Below the pieces are notes generated by a model. The model was not told the origin of the DNA, did not search any database, and saw only the letters and a program-made list of their open reading frames with translations. Position numbers and translations under genes: made by a program. This document shows, one piece after another, positions 9,830 to 18,919 of a DNA stretch of 64,000 bases. Source of the stretch: Acidobacteriota bacterium (GTDB taxonomy: Bacteria; Acidobacteriota; Thermoanaerobaculia; UBA5066; Gp7-AA6). The first letter of the stretch is position 1. Every line of letters begins with the position of its first letter. The DNA is taken from positions 239,501-303,500 of the forward strand of contig JAIVJS010000071.1 of assembly GCA_020199905.1 (NCBI GenBank). The letters are read 5' to 3'.

Positions 9830-11605
9830 CTAGGGCTCGAACAGAAACAGCCCGTCCCCCGTCGTCCCCACGTAGAGGCGTCCGCCCGGAGCGGACGCCG
9901 CGGTCGCCAGCGCGAGACCCGGGCGGGGGCTCGAGACCGCGAGACGCCTTCCCCCCTCTTCCCAGACGAGCGTGCCTTCCTTGTCCTCGAGCGAGCTGTA
10001 CTGGGCGGCGGGACCGGTCGTCGCGGAGGCCTTGAGGAACAGGCCGCCCTTCAAGACCCCGTGTTTGCGATTGTTCCAGCTCTGGCCGTTCCACCGGAAG
10101 AGGCCGTCCGACGTGCGGACCTCCAGCAGCGGTCCCCCCGCCCCGTCCTGCAGGAGCTCGGCGCCGATGGGGGCGCCGGGCGATCCCGCGATCGGATGAA
10201 ATGCGCGGCCGCCCTCGGAAATCCGGAAGACGCCCGCGGTGGTCACGAGAACGGGAGAGGGGAAGGGGGCGCCGAAGAGCGACAGAGGAACTCCGGGCGC
10301 GGGGGCGGCCGGGGCAGTCCAGCGCTCGCCGCCGTCCCGCGAGATCCGGACTCCGGAGGAGGACGAGAGGACGAGCACGGTCTTGCCGTCGGCGTCCCGG
10401 AACGCGGCGAGAGAGGCGGCCGCGGGCAGCGAGTCGCGGGAGACCCGCCGCACGCGCATTCCCTGCGCCTCCCAGACGCCGCTCTCATCCCCGCCGTACG
10501 CGCGGAAGAAGAGCATCCGCGACGGATCGTTCGGGTCGGCCACGAGATCCGAGACACGGCCTTCCGCGAGCCCGACGGAGGCGGCCTTGAGGGTCGCGGC
10601 GCCGTCGTCCGAGTAGAAGACCCCCTCCCCTTCGGTGCCGACGTAGAGGCGGCCCGAGCGGCGGTCGATCTCGAGGGCGGTCACGACGAGCGATTCGCGC
10701 GAGACTCGCGCCCAGGTCTCGCCGTCGTCCAGAGAACGGTGGAGGCCTCCCACCGTCGCCGCATAGACGACGCCGGGGCGGTTCGGGTCCCGGCGGATCG
10801 TGTGCGATCGCCGGTTCGTGAACCCGTTCTTGAATCGCGCCCAGCGGTCGCCACCGTCCCGGGTCCGGTACACCCAGCCGCACGTCGAGACCCAGACGTC
10901 CTTCGTATTTGCGGCGTCGAAGTCCCACGCGTACACCGTGGCGTCCAAGACCATGCCTTCCGCGATCCGCGCCCAGGAAGCCCCGCCGTCCCGCGTTCGG
11001 AACGCCTGACGCCACGTGCCGGCGTAGAGCGTGCGCGCTTCCGACGGATCGAAGGCGAGAGACTCGACCTGAAACAGGCCCTCGGTCCCCTCGCCCGTCC
11101 GCACCCAGGTCGCCCCGCCGTCCCGCGAAATGTGGACCCCGTCGTCGCCCCCGACCGCGAGAAGCGGGGGGTTGGCGTTGCCGGGGGAAACCGCGAGCGC
11201 GCGCGTGGCTACGACGGTCTTCCAGATCGCGAGCACCGTCCAGTTTTCCCCGCGGTCGTCGCTGCGCACGACGAGGCCCCCCGCGTACTGTCCGGCAAGA
11301 GAGGCCCACAGCCGGCCCGCGACGCGGCGGTCCGCGACCAGCCCGGTGACGACGTACCCCGGAAAAGCCGGCCCGGCCCGCAGGGAGTTCCACGTCGCGC
11401 CGCCGTCGATCGAGCCGTAGAAGTTTCCCCGTGAAGTTCCGCAGTACACGGTGCGGCCTTCGAACGGGTCCGTCGTCAGGACGCGGACCTCCGCGCCCCA
11501 GACCGGCAGGCGCCACCACGTCGCCGCCGTGCCGCATCGCGAAAGCGCGGCGAAGAGGAAAAGGCTGGCGAGGAAACGAAAGCCGGAGGCTCGGGGCTGT
11601 CTCAA
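9830..11605 (-). CDS. BNR/Asp-box repeat (YCF48-like) secreted protein
   Basis: 591 residues. After a hydrophobic leader (FRFLASLFLFAALSR) come at least seven Asp-box turns of the form S-x-D-x-G-x-x-W, for example SIDGGATWNSL, SRDGGATWVRT, TRDGGASWARI and SLDDGETWARV, each about 45-60 residues apart. This predicts a secreted or periplasmic beta-propeller; no enzyme residues are evident. The frame is open far upstream, but that part is antisense to xdhC. The start is placed at TTG 11605 because it overlaps the TGA of the XdhC gene (TTGA), has GGAGGGG about ten bases upstream and yields a signal peptide. Confidence 0.8.
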   Translation of the reverse strand: MRQPRASGFRFLASLFLFAALSRCGTAATWWRLPVWGAEVRVLTTDPFEGRTVYCGTSRGNFYGSIDGGATWNSLRAGPAFPGYVVTGLVADRRVAGRLWASLAGQYAGGLVVRSDDRGENWTVLAIWKTVVATRALAVSPGNANPPLLAVGGDDGVHISRDGGATWVRTGEGTEGLFQVESLAFDPSEARTLYAGTWRQAFRTRDGGASWARIAEGMVLDATVYAWDFDAANTKDVWVSTCGWVYRTRDGGDRWARFKNGFTNRRSHTIRRDPNRPGVVYAATVGGLHRSLDDGETWARVSRESLVVTALEIDRRSGRLYVGTEGEGVFYSDDGAATLKAASVGLAEGRVSDLVADPNDPSRMLFFRAYGGDESGVWEAQGMRVRRVSRDSLPAAASLAAFRDADGKTVLVLSSSSGVRISRDGGERWTAPAAPAPGVPLSLFGAPFPSPVLVTTAGVFRISEGGRAFHPIAGSPGAPIGAELLQDGAGGPLLEVRTSDGLFRWNGQSWNNRKHGVLKGGLFLKASATTGPAAQYSSLEDKEGTLVWEEGGRRLAVSSPRPGLALATAASAPGGRLYVGTTGDGLFLFEP

Positions 11606-12492
11606 TCTGATTTCCCCTCCCGCGCGAGGCGCCCGCGCGCCCGTCCGGCCGGCGCCTCTCCCGCTCCGCGGCGAACGGCGACCATCTCCGCCAGGATGGC
11701 GACCGCGATCTCCTCGGGTGTCACCGCGCCGATCGGCAGCCCGATCGGGGCATGGACTCGCGACAGGGTCTCTTCCGTGATTCCCTCCTCGCGCAGCTTC
11801 TCGAAGACACCGCGGACCTTTCGCGCCGAGCCGATGAGCCCGAGGTAGCGGGCGGGAGGCGCCCCGCTGACGAGCCAGGGGCGGAGCGCGGCCAGGTCCG
11901 TTTCCCAGCAGCGCGAGACGACGGCGACGTAGCGGTCGCGTCCCCGTCCAACGGATTCCACCGGGAGGGTGTAGTCCCGGCCGGTCCGCACGGCCGAGGC
12001 ATCCGCCGGGAACCGCTCGGGTCGCGAGTATTCCTCGCGGTCGTCGGCGACGGTGATCTGGTAGCCCAATGGAACGGCCAGACGAGCAAGCGCCAGGCCA
12101 ACGTGCCCGCCGCCCAGGATGATGAGCGCCGGCGCGGCCTGAAGAATCTCCACCGACACACGCGCCGAACCCCCGCAGATCATGTTGGTCATCTCGCGTT
12201 CCTGCCCGGGCGCGATGTCCCGCTCGAAGAAGTCGTACCACTTGAGAAACCGGCCGGGCCCTTCTTCCTGCCGGAAGAGCGCCGCGGCATCCGCGATCAC
12301 CACGGCCTCGAACGGACCGCCGCCGATCGTGCCCGAAAAAGTCCCGTCCTCGAACACCAGGAAGCGGCGTCCCACGCGGGATGGCCCGGATCCCCGCGTC
12401 TCCGTCACGGTGGCCAGCGCCACGCGCCCCCGGGCGTCGAGCTCGAAAGTCAGCTGCCGGAAGAAAGCCGCGTCGCTCATGGAACTGTTCAT
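11602..12492 (-). CDS. XdhC/CoxF family molybdenum-hydroxylase maturation protein
   Basis: 296 residues. The XdhC N-terminal CoxI-type domain contains VTETRGSGPSRVGRR and GTIGGGPFE, and the C-terminal Rossmann domain contains LIILGGGHVGLALARLA and YLGLIGSARKV. These proteins deliver or modify molybdenum cofactor for xanthine dehydrogenase-type enzymes. No such hydroxylase is encoded here, although moeA lies about 2.4 kb away. ATG at 12492 (or 12480) is chosen; the longer open frame upstream is translated repeat DNA. The stop overlaps the next gene's TTG, so the BNR protein is translationally coupled to it. Confidence 0.85.
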   Translation of the reverse strand: MNSSMSDAAFFRQLTFELDARGRVALATVTETRGSGPSRVGRRFLVFEDGTFSGTIGGGPFEAVVIADAAALFRQEEGPGRFLKWYDFFERDIAPGQEREMTNMICGGSARVSVEILQAAPALIILGGGHVGLALARLAVPLGYQITVADDREEYSRPERFPADASAVRTGRDYTLPVESVGRGRDRYVAVVSRCWETDLAALRPWLVSGAPPARYLGLIGSARKVRGVFEKLREEGITEETLSRVHAPIGLPIGAVTPEEIAVAILAEMVAVRRGAGEAPAGRARGRLAREGKSD

Positions 12493-12505
12493 TTTACGCG
12501 CAACG

Positions 12506-12665
12506 GGAGGAAGGCGGTAGGCGGCAGCGGTAGGCGGAAGGCGGAAGACGGGAAACGGAAACGGGAAACGCGAAAGGCGAGCACGACAGCCCCGGGGGCT
12601 CCTTTCCGCGCTGGAACGCTCGACGCTCAACCATCTCTCAACTCTCAACTCTCAACTTTCGACTT
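12506..12665. repeat. Heptad-period repeat tract between xdhC-like gene and galU
   Basis: At least three unit types follow each other: GGCGGTA/GGCGGAA (12506-12547), GGGAAAC (about 12549-12570), and CTCAACT (about 12632-12660) just before galU. It lies between divergently transcribed genes, so it covers both promoter regions. Confidence 0.7.
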
Positions 12666-12685
12666 CTGCTACCTTCCTCCCCGCC

Positions 12686-13552
12686 ATGAGCACCGTCCGC
12701 GTCGCCGTCTTTCCCGCCGCCGGGCTCGGCACACGGTTCCTTCCGGCGACCAAGGCTCAGCCGAAGGAAATGCTTCCGCTGGTGGACAAGCCACTCGTCC
12801 AGTACGTCGTCGAGGAGGCCGTCGCGGCGGGGATCGAGCGCATCGTTCTCGTCACGAGCCGCGGCAAGAGCGCGCTCGAGGACCACTTCGACCTCTCGTA
12901 CGAGCTCGAGCGGACGCTCGAAGAGCGCGGCAAGCAGGACCTGCTCCGGCAGGTGCGCGCGGTGTCTACCATCGCGCGGATCTCCTCCGTTCGGCAGGCG
13001 CAGGCGCTCGGTCTCGGCCACGCCGTCCTCCAGGCGCGCGATCAGGTCGGCGACGAGCCGTTCGCCGTCCTGCTCTCGGACGACATCGTCGTCGCGGACG
13101 ACCCGTGCATCGGGCAGATGATCCGGCTCTACGAGAGGCGCGGCAATCCCGTCATCGCCTTGCAAGAGGTGCCGCCGTCGCAGACGCACCAGTACGGGAT
13201 CGTGGCCGGAGAACGCGCGGAGGAGCGCGTCGTCGCCCTTTCCGACATGGTGGAGAAACCTCCCGCCGACAAAGCGCCGAGCAATCTGGCGATCATCGGC
13301 CGTTACCTGCTGCCCCCGGAGATCTTCGGGATCCTCGAGAGCACGCGCTCGGACGTCGGCGGAGAGATTCAGCTGACGTCCGGGTTGAAGGCGCTCCTGC
13401 AGAAAAGGCCGATCGACGGGTATCTCTTTTCCGGCACCCGATACGACGCGGGAGACAAGCTCGGTTTCCTGAAGGCCACCGTCGAGATCGCGCTCTCGCG
13501 GCCGGATCTGGGACCCGCGTTCCGGGAGTACCTGAAGGCCCTCGCGCTCTAG
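12686..13552 (+). CDS. galU: UTP-glucose-1-phosphate uridylyltransferase
   Basis: 288 residues, the usual GalU length. The nucleotidyltransferase signature FPAAGLGTRFLPATKAQPKE opens the protein (residues 8-27). LVDKPLVQYVVEEA, LGHAVLQAR and the metal-binding LLSDDIV follow, and the GalU-specific VEKP region (SDMVEKPPADKAPS) is present. It makes UDP-glucose from UTP and glucose 1-phosphate, feeding LPS and capsule synthesis and the Leloir pathway whose galT and galK lie 42 kb away. ATG at 12686. It stands alone between repeat tract and a convergent zinc-ribbon gene. Confidence 0.95.
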   Translation: MSTVRVAVFPAAGLGTRFLPATKAQPKEMLPLVDKPLVQYVVEEAVAAGIERIVLVTSRGKSALEDHFDLSYELERTLEERGKQDLLRQVRAVSTIARISSVRQAQALGLGHAVLQARDQVGDEPFAVLLSDDIVVADDPCIGQMIRLYERRGNPVIALQEVPPSQTHQYGIVAGERAEERVVALSDMVEKPPADKAPSNLAIIGRYLLPPEIFGILESTRSDVGGEIQLTSGLKALLQKRPIDGYLFSGTRYDAGDKLGFLKATVEIALSRPDLGPAFREYLKALAL

Positions 13553-13571
13553 CGGCGCGGCCGCGCGGCGG

Positions 13572-13994
13572 TCAATCGCGTGGCTTGCGGGATTCCTTTT
13601 TCTTCTCGGACGGCTTCGAAGAGGATGAGGACCCCGATTCCTTCTTCGAAGACTTGCCGCCCTTCTCCGCCCCGTCCCCTCCGCCGGCGGCGGCCGACGC
13701 CGGTTCCGACTTCCCGGCGTTTTCGGTCTTTTCCGCCTTTTCCGTCTTTTCCGACTTCTCGCCCTTTTCAGCGACCGATTTCTCCGAGCCGTCGCCCGTA
13801 GAGGCGCCCATGTCGCCCTTGCCGTAGTCCGTGATGTAGAAGCCGCTCCCCTTGAACTGGATGGCGGGCGCCGAAAATGCCTTCTTCACGGCCCCGCCGC
13901 AGTGCGGGCATTTCTTCGGCGGGGGGTCGGAGTGATTCTGGATCACCTCGGTCTTCCGGCCGCACTTCTGGCACAGGTATTCGTAAATCGGCAT
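13572..13994 (-). CDS. FmdB-type zinc-ribbon protein with charged tail
   Basis: 140 residues. The N terminus MPIYEYLCQKCGRKTEV plus KKCPHCGGAVKKAFSAP is the FmdB/PF09723 zinc ribbon (two CxxC pairs), followed by FKGSGFYITDYG. The second half is a low-complexity tail rich in Lys, Glu and Ser with short EKxEK repeats, probably disordered. FmdB proteins were named from the formamidase operon and are thought to be small regulators, but their role is not settled. ATG at 13994 is fixed by the family N terminus; the longer upstream frame is not coding. Confidence 0.85.
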   Translation of the reverse strand: MPIYEYLCQKCGRKTEVIQNHSDPPPKKCPHCGGAVKKAFSAPAIQFKGSGFYITDYGKGDMGASTGDGSEKSVAEKGEKSEKTEKAEKTENAGKSEPASAAAGGGDGAEKGGKSSKKESGSSSSSKPSEKKKESRKPRD

Positions 13995-14032
13995 GCGAGA
14001 GAAGTTTACATGGGCGAACGCGGGAGGCGTCT

Positions 14033-14066
14033 GGCTGAGAGCTGACAGCTGAGAGCCGACAGCTAA
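14033..14066. repeat. Heptad-period repeats at the end of the DUF4388 gene
   Basis: Units of the GCTGACA/GCTGAGA type run across 14033-14066. The TAG stop of the DUF4388 gene (14063-14065, minus strand) lies inside the array. Confidence 0.6.
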
Positions 14067-14830
14067 TTCCCGAGCGATCCGCCTTCGGTCTTGTACTGGA
14101 TCCTGCGCGCGCCTGCGCCCGAGCCGCGAACCTTGCGGACCAGGCCGAGGCAGAAGAAGGCGTAGAGGATCCGCGCGTTCTCCGAAACCGAGCCCGGCCC
14201 GCGCCCGGCGAGATGCTGCAGCGGTGTCCGCCCGTCGATCGCCTCGTAGTACTGGCGTTCGGGTCCGCTGAAGAGATCGAGAAGCGCGTTGCGCGTCCGC
14301 TCGAGAACGGTGTTCGAGCTCCCGAGCCGCAGGATGAGCCGGCGCACGTCGGCCGAGCGCCGCACCCCTTCGAGAATGACCTGCGGGATCGGGGCGTCGA
14401 TTCTCACGAGCTCGCCCGTTGTCTTTCCGCCGATCTCGAAGAGGACGTCGCCGGCGTCCCATTCGAAAGCGCCCCACAGAATCTCGCGGATCTGACCGTC
14501 AACGGCCTCGTTCAATTTCTCCGGAGTCAGGAACCCCATCTGGAGGAGCACCTGGCCCAGACGGAGTCCGTCCCGCGTCCGCCGGTCTTCGGCTTCCTTC
14601 GCGGATTCGGGCTTCAGCAGCCCGCGTTTCAAGAGGTACATGCCGAGGCTGACCTCCCGCTCGTTCGACGTCGCGAAAACGACCAGGCCGTCGTCGAGGT
14701 AGATCCGGCGGACCCGCCCCTCGCGCGAGACGGTCACGACGCCGGGGACGCGATAACGATGAATGGTTGCGAGGATCTCGGCGAGCGGCGTGACGGCCAG
14801 GTCACCCCGGTACTCGAACTTCTTATCCAT
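14063..14830 (-). CDS. DUF4388 (PATAN) domain protein
   Basis: 255 residues. The N-terminal DUF4388 domain (about 5-110) shows the typical GDLAVTPLAEILATIHRYR, then GVVTVSREGRVRRIYLDDG and GMYLLKRGLL. The rest includes LGQVLLQMGFLTPEKLNEAV and a winged-helix-like C-terminal part. DUF4388 proteins are frequent in delta-proteobacteria and Acidobacteria and are often linked to two-component or gliding/pilus regulation; no enzyme motif is seen. ATG at 14830. It is divergent from moeA across about 90 bases. Confidence 0.85.
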   Translation of the reverse strand: MDKKFEYRGDLAVTPLAEILATIHRYRVPGVVTVSREGRVRRIYLDDGLVVFATSNEREVSLGMYLLKRGLLKPESAKEAEDRRTRDGLRLGQVLLQMGFLTPEKLNEAVDGQIREILWGAFEWDAGDVLFEIGGKTTGELVRIDAPIPQVILEGVRRSADVRRLILRLGSSNTVLERTRNALLDLFSGPERQYYEAIDGRTPLQHLAGRGPGSVSENARILYAFFCLGLVRKVRGSGAGARRIQYKTEGGSLGN

Positions 14831-14922
14831 AAAGGGGGTGGACCCGATGGTACCAAACGCAGAGGGCGGGAAGCGGGCTCACGGCGGCGGGGCGCGCTCG
14901 CGCGGCATCTACAATCCCAACC

Positions 14923-16122
14923 GTGCTCACCGTCGCGCAGGCTCTGTCGCTTCTCGCGGCCTCGGTTTCTCCCGCGGGAGTCGAGGAAGTCCCGCTCGAG
15001 CGGGCCGCGGGCCGGGTTCTCGCGAAGGAGGTGCGCTCCGACGTCGACTGGCCGCCGTTCGACACGTCCGCGATGGACGGGTACGCGGTGCGGGTGGCCG
15101 ACGCGGTCGCCGGACGCGAGCTCCCGGAGCGAGACGGCCTGGTGGGAGCGGGGTCCGCGCCTCCTCCTCCCCTGTCCGCGGGCGAAGCCGTCCGCGTCAT
15201 GACGGGAGCGCCGCTCCCTTCGGGGACCGAGGCCATCGTGCCGGTCGAACGGTCAGCCCGCGCCGCCGGAAGCGTTCGATTCGAGATCACTCCGAAGGCG
15301 GGCGCGCACGTCCGGCGACGGGGCGAGAGCGTCCGCGCGGGAGCGGCCCTCCTCTCCGCGGGCCGACGGCTGCGCCCGGGGGACGTGGCGCTCGCCGCGC
15401 TCGCCGGACGGGAGCCCGTCGAGGTGTTCCGCGCGCCTCGGGTCACGGTCGCGGTCACCGGCGACGAGATCGTCCGGGGCGCGGGGGCCCCGGGCCCGGG
15501 CCGGCTGCGGGACTCGAACGGACCGATGCTGCTCGCCGAGTGCGCCGCGCTCGGTTGGACGGCCCTGCGCGGCCCGGCCGTGCCGGACACTCCGGCGGAC
15601 GTCGCGAGGCTCTTCGCCGTGGCGGGCGAGGCGGAGGACTTCCTGATCACGACGGGAGGCGTCTCCGCGGGGGACCTGGACCTGCTGCCCCCCGCCGCCG
15701 CGGCCGCAGGGTTCGACATCCTCTTCCATCGCGTCGCCATGCAGCCAGGGAAGCCGATCGCGGTGGGGCGGCGGGGGCGCGTCTGGTGGATCGGTCTGCC
15801 CGGCAATCCCGTCTCGGCCGCGGTCGGCTTTCACGTCTTCGCGCGCGAGGCACTCGCCCGCTTCGAGGGCGAGACCGAGCCTGCCGCGCCGCGGGTGACC
15901 TCCCTTCTGACCCGCGCCGTCCTGCCGTCGGCCGAACGCGACCGATTTCTCGACGCCGCGCTCGACGCTTCCGAGAGCGTCCTGCGGGTGGAGCCTCTGC
16001 GGTCGTCGGGGAGCCACGACCTCGCGGCGCACGGCCGGGCGAACGCGCTCATCCACGTTCCCGCGGGCTCTTCCCGGCTGCCGGAAGGCGCGGCCGTCTC
16101 CTGCCTGCTGCTGTCGCGATGA
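14923..16122 (+). CDS. moeA: Molybdopterin molybdenumtransferase MoeA
   Basis: 399 residues, full length. PPFDTSAMDGYAVR, the MoCF-domain motifs TGDEIV, RLRDSNGPML and TTGGVSAGDLDLL, MQPGKPIAVG and GLPGNPVSA are all present in the family order. MoeA ligates molybdate to adenylylated molybdopterin in the cytoplasm. The start is GTG at 14923, which puts the family's LTVAQALSLL helix at the N terminus. The stop overlaps the next gene by four bases (ATGA). Together with the XdhC gene it suggests the cell makes molybdenum hydroxylases. Confidence 0.95.
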   Translation: MLTVAQALSLLAASVSPAGVEEVPLERAAGRVLAKEVRSDVDWPPFDTSAMDGYAVRVADAVAGRELPERDGLVGAGSAPPPPLSAGEAVRVMTGAPLPSGTEAIVPVERSARAAGSVRFEITPKAGAHVRRRGESVRAGAALLSAGRRLRPGDVALAALAGREPVEVFRAPRVTVAVTGDEIVRGAGAPGPGRLRDSNGPMLLAECAALGWTALRGPAVPDTPADVARLFAVAGEAEDFLITTGGVSAGDLDLLPPAAAAAGFDILFHRVAMQPGKPIAVGRRGRVWWIGLPGNPVSAAVGFHVFAREALARFEGETEPAAPRVTSLLTRAVLPSAERDRFLDAALDASESVLRVEPLRSSGSHDLAAHGRANALIHVPAGSSRLPEGAAVSCLLLSR

Positions 16123-16904
16123 GCGCCGGTCTGCGCGCGGCCGGAGAGGTCCTGCAACGGCGGGTCCGGGCCGCGGACGACACTCCGATCGCCTACACGT
16201 GGTGGCGGCGCCCCTCGGCCGAGCTGCTGGTCATCGCTCCCGGCTTCTGGCGCGTGCGGCTCGCCCGCGAGAATCTCTTCCTCGCGACCCACTACGTCCG
16301 GCGCGGCTACGACGTTGCCGTCCTCGATTTCCGGGGGCATGGCGACAGCGGCGGCGCGTATTCGTTCGGCGCCTTCGAGGCGCTGGACTTGAAAGCGGTC
16401 ATCGACCAGCTCGTCGGAGACGGGCGTCCGTACAGCCGCTTCGCGATTCTCGGCCTTTCCCTCGGGGGCTCGATCGCCGCGGGAACGCTCGGGCTCTTTC
16501 CGCATCTGCCCTGCCGCGCGCTCGCGATGATCTCCTCGCCCGCCGACCTGAAGACGCTTCGCCCGCGGCCCTGGACCGCGGCGGCGCGAAAACAGGTCAG
16601 CCTCCGCAAGGCGGTCCAGATGCCGCGGATGTCGGCCGGCGCCCCGTTTGTCCGGCGGCCGGACGTCGCGGAGTCCCTCGGGCGGCTCTCGATCCCGAAG
16701 CTGATCGTCACCGCCGAGGGCGACTGGCTGGTCGCGCCGTCCCACGGCAAGCTGCTGGCGGACGCGGCCGCGCCTCCCGTCGACTACGTGCACCTCGATC
16801 TCCCCGGGAACCTGCACGCCGACGCCCTCGTGAAATACGTCCCGCTCCGGCTTCTCCGCGTGCTCGACGGCTGGTTCCGGAAGAACGCGGGGGCGGGCCG
16901 GTAA
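16119..16904 (+). CDS. Alpha/beta-hydrolase
   Basis: 261 residues. The fold signals are LLVIAPGFWRVR, YDVAVLDFRGHGDSGG, the nucleophile elbow GLSLGG, the acid strand LIVTAEGDWLV and a terminal GNLHAD that supplies the histidine. A Ser-Asp-His triad is therefore complete. Substrate cannot be told. ATG at 16119 overlaps the moeA stop (ATGA), so it is translationally coupled to moeA; the longer open frame upstream is antisense or shadow sequence. It may act in general ester or lipid metabolism; the coupling does not prove a cofactor role. Confidence 0.8.
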   Translation: MSAGLRAAGEVLQRRVRAADDTPIAYTWWRRPSAELLVIAPGFWRVRLARENLFLATHYVRRGYDVAVLDFRGHGDSGGAYSFGAFEALDLKAVIDQLVGDGRPYSRFAILGLSLGGSIAAGTLGLFPHLPCRALAMISSPADLKTLRPRPWTAAARKQVSLRKAVQMPRMSAGAPFVRRPDVAESLGRLSIPKLIVTAEGDWLVAPSHGKLLADAAAPPVDYVHLDLPGNLHADALVKYVPLRLLRVLDGWFRKNAGAGR

Positions 16905-17035
16905 TCAGTCATCGGTTCTCAGTTGCCAGTTCTCGATTCTGCAGTCGGAGACTTCGTCCTGGAAAGCCTCAGAGGACCGATCCAAAAATAACTCAAAACT
17001 GAAAACTCATAACTGAGAACTGACTACCCTTTAGT
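16905..17035. repeat. AT-richer heptad-like repeat tract before the ketosynthase gene
   Basis: A 130-base gap that is clearly less GC-rich than its surroundings. It holds TTCTCAGTTGCCAGTTCTC and, at about 16989-17025, ACTGAAAACTCATAACTGAG-type units. Same 7-bp style as the other tracts but more degenerate. Confidence 0.55.
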
Positions 17036-17044
17036 ATCCCGACT

Positions 17045-18295
17045 GTGTCTTCCCGCGGCGTTGCCATCACCGGAATCGGGTGTCTCTCTCCCAATGGAAA
17101 CGGGCGGGAGGAGTACGCGCGGGCGCTGAAGGAGGGGCGGAGCGGCGTCGGGCGCGTCTCGCTCTTCGATCCCGAGGGCCTTCCGGTCACGATCGCCGGC
17201 GAGGTCAAGGGGCTCGACATCGCGTCGTGGGTCGGCGCGAAAGACATCCGGCACGTCTCGCGCGCGGTTCCGATGGCGATCGCCGCCGCGTCGGAGGCGT
17301 TCGACGACGCCGGCATCGACACTGGCGCGCTCACTCTTTCGGAACGCCGCGCGATCGGCGTGGTCCTCGGAACGGGCGGTGGCGGGATCGAGTTCTCCGA
17401 GCGGATGTACCACCTGTACTACACGAACCAGATCAAGAAGGCGTCCGTCTATTCGATCCCGTCCGGAACGATCGGCACTCTGTCGTCCGAGCTCTCGATG
17501 CACTTCGGCCTGCGAGGTCTCTCGCACGTGCTCTCGACGGGCTGCGCGTCGTCGACCGACGCTCTCGGGCAGGCATTCCGCGCGATCAAGTTCGGAACGG
17601 GCGACGTCTTCCTCGCCGGCGGGGTGGACGCGACTGTCGTCCGGGGGATCATGGAAGGGTTCGCGATGATGCGAATCGTGTCGACCGCTCGCGAGGGCGA
17701 TCCCCCGCGCGCGTCACGGCCGTTTTCCTCCGACCGCGACGGGTTCGTCCTCGGCGAGGGATCCTGGATGTTCGTGCTGGAGGAGCTCGATCGGGCGCGG
17801 GCGAGGGGGGCGCGCGTCTACGGCGAGATTCGAGGCTACGGGGCGACCTGCGACGCCCATCATCGCGTGCGCCTGGACGAGAGCGGCGAGGAGCCGGCCC
17901 GCGCCATGACGCTGGCCCTCGAGGAAGCCGGTCTCCCGCCCGAGGCGATCGATTACCTCGCGTACCACGGGACTTCGACCGAGTTGAACGACCGCGTAGA
18001 GACCCGAGCCGTCCGTCTCGCGTTCGGCCGCGCCGCCGAGAAGATTCCGGGCTCCTCCGTCAAGTCGATGATCGGGCACCCGCAGGGAGCCTGTGGCTCG
18101 GCGGGAGTCGCGGCGACTCTCCTCGCGATGCGCGACGGGTTTCTCCCGCCCACGATCAATCTGGATCACCCGGATCCGGAGTGCGACCTCGACTACGTGG
18201 CAAACGATTCTCGACCGGGCTCCGTCCAGCACGCCCTCTGCAACTGCATCGGCTTCGGCTCCAAGAACAGCGCGTTGGTGCTCAGCCGGAGCTGA
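17045..18295 (+). CDS. Beta-ketoacyl-ACP synthase II-like ketosynthase
   Basis: 416 residues, FabF length. The active-site Cys is C167 in STGCASSTDA, and the two catalytic histidines are H308 in YHGTSTELND and H345 in SMIGHPQGACG, with K340 in between. GTG at 17045 is used; GVAITGIGCLSPNG follows at once. The enzyme condenses malonyl-ACP with an acyl chain. It is not in a standard fab operon but heads a cassette with a methyltransferase and a geranylgeranyl-reductase-type FAD protein, which suggests a specialised lipid or polyketide product rather than housekeeping FabF. An unusual CDAHHRVRLDE stretch lies near 269-279. Confidence 0.85.
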   Translation: MSSRGVAITGIGCLSPNGNGREEYARALKEGRSGVGRVSLFDPEGLPVTIAGEVKGLDIASWVGAKDIRHVSRAVPMAIAAASEAFDDAGIDTGALTLSERRAIGVVLGTGGGGIEFSERMYHLYYTNQIKKASVYSIPSGTIGTLSSELSMHFGLRGLSHVLSTGCASSTDALGQAFRAIKFGTGDVFLAGGVDATVVRGIMEGFAMMRIVSTAREGDPPRASRPFSSDRDGFVLGEGSWMFVLEELDRARARGARVYGEIRGYGATCDAHHRVRLDESGEEPARAMTLALEEAGLPPEAIDYLAYHGTSTELNDRVETRAVRLAFGRAAEKIPGSSVKSMIGHPQGACGSAGVAATLLAMRDGFLPPTINLDHPDPECDLDYVANDSRPGSVQHALCNCIGFGSKNSALVLSRS

Positions 18296-18389
18296 AGCAG
18301 TTTTCAGTCTCAGATTTCCGTTGTTCATTCTCAACTCGCTCGTCTCCCCATGACTCTCAACTCATGACTCTCAACTCTCAACTCCCCCC
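18296..18389. repeat. Heptad-period repeat tract between ketosynthase and methyltransferase genes
   Basis: ATGACTCTCAACTC and CTCAACT units at about 18350-18385, after a degenerate stretch with TTTTCAGTCTCAG. The array ends five bases before the methyltransferase ATG. Confidence 0.65.
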
Positions 18390-18919
18390 ATGAGCTTCCT
18401 CGTCCCGGTCCGGCGTCCCGCGCGCGAGATCCTCGACGACGAGAACCTCGCGCCGGAGGAGATGGCGCGGTCTCTCCGGGATCTGGATCGCGTCAACCGG
18501 AGCTGGGGCGGCTCGAAGGCGCTCGAGCGGCACCTGCTTTCGCGGATGACGGCCGCCCGGGGCGAACCGATTCTCGTGCTCGACGTCGGCGCGGGCTCGG
18601 GCGGCGTGACGCGGACGCTCGGCCGCCGGCTGGCGCGGGCGGGGCATCGCGCGACCGTCGTGGCCGTCGACCTTCAGTGGCGGCACCTGGCCGCGGGGCG
18701 GGCCTCGATCTGCGGCGCCACTACTTTCCCTGGATCTTCGTTTCGATCGCGGGCCGGATCATCTTCGAGAGCCGTGTGTCCCTTTTCGACGGCCAGGCGT
18801 CGGTGCTGCAGGCCTATACGCCCGAGGAGGCGCGTGCGATCGTGCGCGACGCCGTGCCCGGATCCCGGGTCGAGCGCATCTTTCCGTACCGGCTGCTGAT
18901 CTCGGGCCCGGGAGCATGA
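18390..18919 (+). pseudogene. SAM methyltransferase, internally deleted and frameshifted
   Basis: The first frame (from ATG 18390) gives a normal class I methyltransferase start, including the SAM-binding VLDVGAGSGGVTRTLGRRLA and VVAVDLQWRHLAAGR. It then runs out of homology. A second frame from about 18700 gives the C-terminal end: LDLRRHYFPWIFVSIAGRI, VLQAYTPEEARAIV and IFPYRLLISGP. In the family I know, some 70-80 residues should lie between VDLQ and the DLRR strand, so a block is missing and the frame is shifted near 18700. The last stop overlaps the FAD oxidoreductase start (ATGA), which shows the two pieces were one gene of this operon. Confidence 0.75.
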
